A program made the position numbers and the translations under genes. 64,000 bases of DNA from Rhodanobacter sp. C06 (GTDB lineage: Bacteria > Pseudomonadota > Gammaproteobacteria > Xanthomonadales > Rhodanobacteraceae): the NCBI RefSeq assembly GCF_002001105.1, contig NZ_MUNP01000059.1, forward strand, positions 1 to 64,000, written 5' to 3'. The notes beneath the pieces are model-generated. The model was not told where the DNA came from. It made no database searches and worked only from the letters and a program-made list of their open reading frames with translations. Shown one piece after another: positions 59,518 through 64,000 of the stretch (its first letter is position 1; every line of letters begins with the position of its first letter).

Positions 59518-60753
59518 ATGCAGACCCGCGTCGACGCCGTACCCCTGAATCCCGTCGCCACCGCGCCCACGGCCGCCGAGGAGCGCACCCAGTTCAGCGT
59601 GCTGGGTGCGATCAGCTTCTCGCACCTGCTCAACGACATGATCCAGTCGCTGATCCTGGCGATCTATCCGCTGCTGAAGAGCGGCTTCGACCTCAACTTC
59701 GCGCAGGTCGGCCTGATCACGCTGACCTACCAGGTCACCGCCTCGCTGCTGCAGCCGCTGGTGGGCATGGCGACCGACCGCCGGCCGATGCCGTATTCGC
59801 TGGCCGCGGGCATGGGCTTCACCCTGGCCGGCCTGCTGCTGCTCGCCACCGCGCCGAACTTCCCGGTGCTGCTGCTGGCGGCGGCGCTGGTGGGCACCGG
59901 CTCGTCGATCTTCCATCCCGAATCCTCGCGCGTGGCGCGCATGGCTTCGGGCGGCCGGCCGGGGCTGGCGCAGTCGGTGTTCGTGGTGGGCGGCAATTTC
60001 GGCGCCTCGCTGGGGCCGCTGCTGGCGGCGTGGATCATCGTGCCGCACGGGCGCGGGAGCGTGGCGTGGTTCGCGTTGGCGCCGCTGCTGGCGATCGCGG
60101 TGCTGGTGCAGGTGGGTCATTGGTACGCGCGCCACCACGCCACCCGCGGCAAGTCGCGCGCCCGCCGTGCGCCGCTGCGCGAGCTGTCGCCGGGCATGGT
60201 GAAGTTTTCGCTGATGGTGCTGGGCGTGCTGATCTTCTCCAAGTACTTCTACATCGCCAGCATCAGCAGCTACTACACGTTCTACCTGATGCACGCCTTC
60301 AACGTGTCGGTGCAGAACGCGCAGGTGCACCTGTTCGTGTTCCTCGCCGCGGTGGCGTGCGGCGTGCTGATCGGCGGCCCGCTGGGCGACAAGGTGGGGC
60401 GCAAGTGGGTGATCCTGGGCTCGATCCTCGGCGTGGCGCCGTTCACCCTGCTGCTGCCGCACGCGAACCTGTTCTGGACCGGCGTGCTCAGCGTGGTGAT
60501 CGGCCTGATCCTGGCCTCGGCCTTCACCACCATCATCGTCTACGCGCAGGAACTGGTGCCGGGCCGCATCGGCATGATCTCCGGCGTGTTCTACGGCCTG
60601 GCCTTCGGCATGGGCGGCATCGGGGCGGCGGTGCTCGGCAAGCTGGCCGACCTCGACGGCATCGCGCATGTCTACCAGTTGTGCGCCTTCCTGCCGCTGA
60701 TCGGCGTGTGTGCGTTGCTGTTGCCGGATATCGAGAAGCCGGCCAAGGGGTGA
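59518..60753 (+). CDS. fsr: Fsr-type MFS efflux transporter
   Basis: 411 residues from the ATG at 59518. Roughly twelve membrane segments. It matches the fosmidomycin-resistance branch: FSHLLNDMIQSLILAIYPLLK in helix 1, TYQVTASLLQPLVGMATDRRP (motif A position), GTGSSIFHPESSRVARMASGGRPGLAQSVFVVGGNFG and GGPLGDKVGRKWVI. This branch exports fosmidomycin in E. coli; other substrates are possible. An AraC regulator is divergent. Earlier in-frame ATG 59374 is less likely because it lies inside the regulator's start. Confidence 0.87.
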   Translation: MQTRVDAVPLNPVATAPTAAEERTQFSVLGAISFSHLLNDMIQSLILAIYPLLKSGFDLNFAQVGLITLTYQVTASLLQPLVGMATDRRPMPYSLAAGMGFTLAGLLLLATAPNFPVLLLAAALVGTGSSIFHPESSRVARMASGGRPGLAQSVFVVGGNFGASLGPLLAAWIIVPHGRGSVAWFALAPLLAIAVLVQVGHWYARHHATRGKSRARRAPLRELSPGMVKFSLMVLGVLIFSKYFYIASISSYYTFYLMHAFNVSVQNAQVHLFVFLAAVACGVLIGGPLGDKVGRKWVILGSILGVAPFTLLLPHANLFWTGVLSVVIGLILASAFTTIIVYAQELVPGRIGMISGVFYGLAFGMGGIGAAVLGKLADLDGIAHVYQLCAFLPLIGVCALLLPDIEKPAKG

Positions 60754-61043
60754 GGTTGTCCTCGTAACCGCGGGTTTGAGCTTTGAACAACGGAGTTGGG
60801 TAACTTGAATTCGCGCCACGCGCTACCCGGTGAGTCCCTCTCCCTTCGGGAGAGGGTGGCGGCAGCCGGATGAGGGTTCGGACGGAGCGAATTGTTGTGG
60901 CAAGTCCGGACCCTCTCCCCCGGCCCCTCTCCCGGAGGGAGAGGGGAGAAGAGCGTTGCGAATATTCCGGGTGGTAGCGAACTTCGCCGAGACGCTAAGC
61001 AAAATCAGAACTTTCAGCCAAGTTCAAGGAAAGGACTTTGCAT
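60754..61043. repeat. Intergenic dispersed palindromic repeats
   Basis: Two hairpins of the same family: CCCTCTCCC/GGGAGAGGG at 60836-60844/60848-60856 and CCCCTCTCCC/GGGAGAGGGG at 60924-60933/60937-60946, each with a 3-base loop. Between them GGATGAGGGTTCGGAC and GTCCGGACCCTC-type text pair again. The same words recur at 46849-46960. The stretch separates convergent fsr and poxB; no gene is seen. Confidence 0.7.
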
Positions 61044-62774
61044 TCAGCGGCGCAGGTTGCTGCGCGCCAGTTCGATCAGCTCGTCGCCGCGGCCGTTCAT
61101 CACGGTGCGCAGCGCCCACAGGCTGAAGCCCTTGATCTGCTCCAGCTGGATCTTCGGCGGCATCGACAGTTCCTGCCGGTTGGTGACCACGTCGACCAGG
61201 GCGGGGCCGTCGTGCGCAAACGCATCGCGTACCGCGCCCTCCAGCTCGCCGGGATCCTCCACGCGCACGCTGTGGATGCCGATGGCGCGCGCCATCGCGG
61301 CGAAGTCGGGGTTGTCCAGCGCCACGCCGACGGGCAGGAAGCCGGCGGCCTTCATCTCCAGCTCCACGAAGCCCAGCGTGCCGTTGTTGAACACCACGAT
61401 CTTCACCGGCAGCTTGTGCTGCAGCAGCGTGAGCAGGTCGCCCATCAGCATCGCGAAGCCGCCGTCGCCGGAGAGGCTGACCACCTGGCGCTTGGCGTAC
61501 GCGGTCTGCGCGCCGATCGCCTGCGGCATCGCGTTGGCCATCGAGCCGTGCACGAAGGAGCCGAGCAGGCGACGCTTGCCGTTCATGCGCAGGTAGCGCG
61601 CGGCCCAGATCGTGGGCGTGCCCACGTCGCAGGCGAACACGGCGTCTTCGCTGGCGGCCTGGTCCACCACCTTCGCCACGTATTGCGGGTGGATCGGCTT
61701 CTGGCCCGGCTTGCCGCTGGCGAGTTCGTCCAGCCCTTCGCGCGCCTTGCGGTAGTTGGCGAGGCTGGCCTTGAGGTGGCCGTCGTCGCGCGCGGCCTGC
61801 AGCCGCGGCAGCAGCGCCTCGACGGTGGCGCCCACGTCGCCGACCAGGCCGAGGTCGAGTTTGCAGCGGCGCCCCAGGTTCTCCCCGCGCAGGTCGATCT
61901 GGCAGATCTTCGCGTCGTCGGGGAAGAACTGCCGATACGGGAAATCGGTGCCGAGCAGCAGCAAGGTGTCGCAGTCCATCATCGCCTGGTAGCCGGAGCT
62001 GTAGCCGATCAGGCCGGTCATGCCGACATCGTTGGGGTTGTCCCACTCGATGTGCTCCTTGCCGCCCAACGCGTGCACCACCGGTGCCTTCAGCGTGGCG
62101 GCGAGGCGCATCACCGTGTCGTGCGCGCCGGCGCAACCGCGCCCGCAGAACAAGGTGACCTTGCGGCCGCCGGCCAGCAGTCCGGCCAGCTTGTCGAGTT
62201 GCTCGGACGACGGCACCACCACCGGCGCGGCGGGTAGCAGGCTGGCGGCATCGGCGACCGGGCCGCTCGCCTCGGCCAGCGCGACGTCGCCGGGGATCAC
62301 CAGCACCGACACGCCGCGCTGCGCGATCGCGGTGCGTACCGCGATCTCGGCGGCGCGATGGATCTGGCTGGGGCTGCTCACCAGTTCGCAGTAGTGGCTG
62401 CATTCCTGGAACAGGTTCTGCGGATGGGTTTCCTGGAAGTAGCCGCTGCCGATCTCCACCGAGGGGATGTGCGCGGCGATCGCCAGCACCGGCGTGCGCG
62501 AGCGCTGCGCGTCGTACAGGCCGTTGATGAGGTGCAGGTTGCCCGGTCCGCAGGAGCCGGCGCACACCGCCAGTTGCCCGGTGAGCTGCGATTCGGCGCC
62601 GGCGGCGAACGCGGCGGCTTCCTCGTGCCGGTAATGGATCCAGCGCATCTCCTTGCGCTGGCGCAGCGACTCGGTGATGCCGTTGAGGCTGTCGCCGACC
62701 ACGCCGTGGATGCGACGCACGCCGGCGTTGGCCAAGGTTTCGACCAGCACGTCGGCGACATTGCGGATGGCCAT
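61044..62774 (-). CDS. poxB: Ubiquinone-dependent pyruvate dehydrogenase (pyruvate oxidase)
   Basis: 576 residues, matching PoxB length. Three TPP-enzyme domains: N-terminal [15 protein letters not shown] and [19 protein letters not shown] (catalytic Glu), [21 protein letters not shown], central FAD-binding [17 protein letters not shown], and C-terminal TPP motif [20 protein letters not shown] ... VVFNNG. It oxidises pyruvate to acetate and CO2, passing electrons to ubiquinone at the membrane; family members are active in stationary phase. The basic C-terminus fits the membrane-binding tail. Alone in its transcript. Confidence 0.93.
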   Translation of the reverse strand: MAIRNVADVLVETLANAGVRRIHGVVGDSLNGITESLRQRKEMRWIHYRHEEAAAFAAGAESQLTGQLAVCAGSCGPGNLHLINGLYDAQRSRTPVLAIAAHIPSVEIGSGYFQETHPQNLFQECSHYCELVSSPSQIHRAAEIAVRTAIAQRGVSVLVIPGDVALAEASGPVADAASLLPAAPVVVPSSEQLDKLAGLLAGGRKVTLFCGRGCAGAHDTVMRLAATLKAPVVHALGGKEHIEWDNPNDVGMTGLIGYSSGYQAMMDCDTLLLLGTDFPYRQFFPDDAKICQIDLRGENLGRRCKLDLGLVGDVGATVEALLPRLQAARDDGHLKASLANYRKAREGLDELASGKPGQKPIHPQYVAKVVDQAASEDAVFACDVGTPTIWAARYLRMNGKRRLLGSFVHGSMANAMPQAIGAQTAYAKRQVVSLSGDGGFAMLMGDLLTLLQHKLPVKIVVFNNGTLGFVELEMKAAGFLPVGVALDNPDFAAMARAIGIHSVRVEDPGELEGAVRDAFAHDGPALVDVVTNRQELSMPPKIQLEQIKGFSLWALRTVMNGRGDELIELARSNLRR

Positions 62775-62851
62775 GGCGCGCTCCTCGGTGACGGGAAGCG
62801 CTCATGCTGGCATGGGGTTTCTTCCGGCGGCGTGAAGGCTGGCGGCAACGC

Positions 62852-63880
62852 TCAGCGCGCGCCGACCACCACGGGCTCCGGCTCCAGCCGCACGCCGAAC
62901 CTGGCCTGCACGGTGGCGATCACGTTCTGTGCGAAGGCCCACAGCTCGCCGCCGCTGGCGTGGCCGTGGTTGACCAGCACCAGGGCGTGTCGGTTGGAGA
63001 TGCCGGCGTCGCCGTCGCGGCTGCCCTTGAGGCCTGCGGCCTCGATCAGCCAGGCGGCGGAGAGCTTGCTGCGGCCGTCGGCTTGCGGCCACGCGGGCAG
63101 TTCCGGGTGTTCACGCTTGAGCGCTTCGGCCTGCGCGGCATCGACCACGGGGTTCTTGAAGAAGCTGCCGGCGTTGCCGATCACCGCGGGGTCGGGCAGC
63201 TTGCGCGTGCGCAGGCGCACCACCGCCTCGGCGACGTGGAACGGGGCAGGCTTGTCCACGCCCATGCGCGCCAGTTCCTCGCGGATGCCTGCGTAGTCGA
63301 GCCGCAACTCGCGCGAGCGGGGCAGGGCGAAACGCACGGCGGTGACGATGTAGCGGCCGGGTTCGTGCTTGAACAGCGAATCGCGGTAGCCGAACGCGCA
63401 AGCCACGCGGGCTAGCTGGGCCACGCGGTGTTCCTTCCTGTCCCAGGCCTCCACGCTCTCGATGAATTCGGCCACCTCGGTGCCGTAGGCGCCGATGTTC
63501 TGGATCGGCGCGGCGCCCACCGTGCCGGGAATCAGGATCAGGTTTTCCAGCCCCGCAAAGCCCTGGCCCAGCGACCAGCGCACGAAATCGTCCCAGCGCT
63601 CGCCGGCGGCCACCGCGATGCGCGCGACCTCACCGTCCTGCTCCACTTGCACGCCGCGCGTTGCCATCGCCAGCACGGTGCCGTCGAAGTCGCCGGCGAG
63701 CAGCAGGTTGCTGCCTTCGCCCAGCACCAGCAGCGGCGCGCTGCGCACGGCGGGGAAGTCCAGCAGTTCGGGCAGCTTCGCGGCGTCGCGCAGTTCGGCC
63801 AGCAGCTTGGCGCGCGCATTCACCCGCAGCGTGTTGCGGCTGGCGAGCGAGGCGTGTTCGGTGAGCGCGTAACCGCCCAT
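62852..63880 (-). CDS. murB: UDP-N-acetylenolpyruvoylglucosamine reductase
   Basis: 342 residues from the ATG at 63880, same length as E. coli MurB and with GGAGCG 9 bases upstream. FAD-binding region: LVLGEGSNLLLAGDFDG and LIPGTVGAAPIQNIGAYGTEV. Catalytic features: YRDSLFKHEPGRYIVTAV, IGNAGSFFKNPVV (Ser proton donor) and a late EPE motif (RLEPEPVVV). It reduces the enolpyruvyl group to lactyl in UDP-MurNAc formation. Two further in-frame ATGs at 63901 and 63922 belong to a 21-base near-tandem duplication; the earliest overlaps the preceding gene. Confidence 0.94.
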   Translation of the reverse strand: MGGYALTEHASLASRNTLRVNARAKLLAELRDAAKLPELLDFPAVRSAPLLVLGEGSNLLLAGDFDGTVLAMATRGVQVEQDGEVARIAVAAGERWDDFVRWSLGQGFAGLENLILIPGTVGAAPIQNIGAYGTEVAEFIESVEAWDRKEHRVAQLARVACAFGYRDSLFKHEPGRYIVTAVRFALPRSRELRLDYAGIREELARMGVDKPAPFHVAEAVVRLRTRKLPDPAVIGNAGSFFKNPVVDAAQAEALKREHPELPAWPQADGRSKLSAAWLIEAAGLKGSRDGDAGISNRHALVLVNHGHASGGELWAFAQNVIATVQARFGVRLEPEPVVVGAR

Positions 63881-63911
63881 GTTGATTCGCTCCGCTGGCA
63901 TGTCGGTTCGC

Positions 63912-64000
63912 TCAGCGGGCATGGCTGCCTTCCTGTTGGCGGCGGATCTCGGCCACGCATTCGGCGATCAGCCGCGGGCCGCGGTAGATCAGGCCGGAAT
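63912..64000 (-). CDS. C-terminal end of an unidentified protein (partial)
   Basis: The last 28 codons of a leftward gene enter from the right edge: SGLIYRGPRLIAECVAEIRR followed by QQEGSHAR and TGA at 63914-63912. A YRGPRL-type ending resembles the C-termini of some periplasmic metal or cobalamin binding proteins, but the piece is too short to name. Its stop lies 31 bases before the chosen murB start, so the two are probably one operon. Confidence 0.55.
   Translation of the reverse strand, partial: SGLIYRGPRLIAECVAEIRRQQEGSHAR

Noticed and set aside
1..64000. A CRISPR array, phage defence island, rRNA or tRNA genes
   Set aside because: No regularly spaced repeats, no recognisable defence genes, and no tRNA-like cloverleaf or rRNA sequence was noticed by eye; a tRNA scan could not be run.

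Overview
This is about 64 kb of very GC-rich DNA, densely packed with genes on both strands. The gene content points to a Gammaproteobacterium of the order Xanthomonadales, most likely the Rhodanobacteraceae (Dyella, Rhodanobacter or Luteibacter relatives). The support is many secreted hydrolases with Sec, Tat or lipoprotein signals, a TonB-dependent receptor carbohydrate locus, LacI operators with an AGCGCT core, a NagR-like box near a chitinase, and short palindromic intergenic repeats of a kind common in that order. This placement is inference. No rRNA, tRNA, CRISPR array, prophage or insertion sequence with a transposase was recognised.

Layout. 1-9.2 kb: a large membrane patatin-like protein cut by the left edge, a Tat sulfatase, a phospholipase D-like lipoprotein, an atypical SDR and a 7-TM protein. 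9.3-15.8 kb: an orphan TonB-like envelope protein, an NAD(P)-binding protein, an mtfA gene broken by an in-frame stop, the msrB-msrA repair pair, an alpha/beta hydrolase, gluconokinase and a RibD/DHFR-like reductase. 15.8-25.4 kb: a self-contained sugar-uptake locus. A TonB-dependent receptor, an uncharacterised six-hairpin-type protein and a GH3 glycosidase read leftward; a LacI regulator and an MFS permease read rightward. A consensus-like promoter with two operator-like palindromes sits between them. 25.5-30.4 kb: a DsbA/FrnE-like oxidoreductase, a more AT-rich GloVer/FG-GAP secreted protein, then a patchwork of gene relics (gluconokinase fragment, DsbA fragment with a stop in its CPWC motif, truncated DHFR-like gene). 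A 121-bp direct repeat brackets the FG-GAP gene.

30.7-42 kb: a block rich in secreted degradative enzymes (amidohydrolase, M24 peptidase, PNGase A-like amidase, GH18 chitinase with two chitin-binding modules) plus a GlxA-type regulator, a VOC protein, a PLP enzyme and an autotransporter relic. 42-56 kb: thioredoxin 2, an M23 peptidase, pyrC, an M28 peptidase, an AraC/VOC/DUF1801 cluster, a carboxylesterase, bactofilin with an overlapping zinc-ribbon gene, a methyltransferase, a LysR/SDR divergent pair, an Ivy-type lysozyme inhibitor and an FMN reductase. 56-64 kb: ppk1, an AraC regulator divergent from a Fsr-type efflux pump, poxB, murB and the 3' end of an unidentified gene.

How the genes may work together (inference). 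The receptor, permease, GH3 enzyme and six-hairpin protein would import and split an oligosaccharide under LacI control. The chitinase, PNGase-like enzyme and peptidases suggest a life feeding on glycoproteins, chitin and plant or fungal polymers. Broken genes, a decayed direct repeat and an autotransporter relic show repeated local rearrangement around 26-30 kb and 41 kb.
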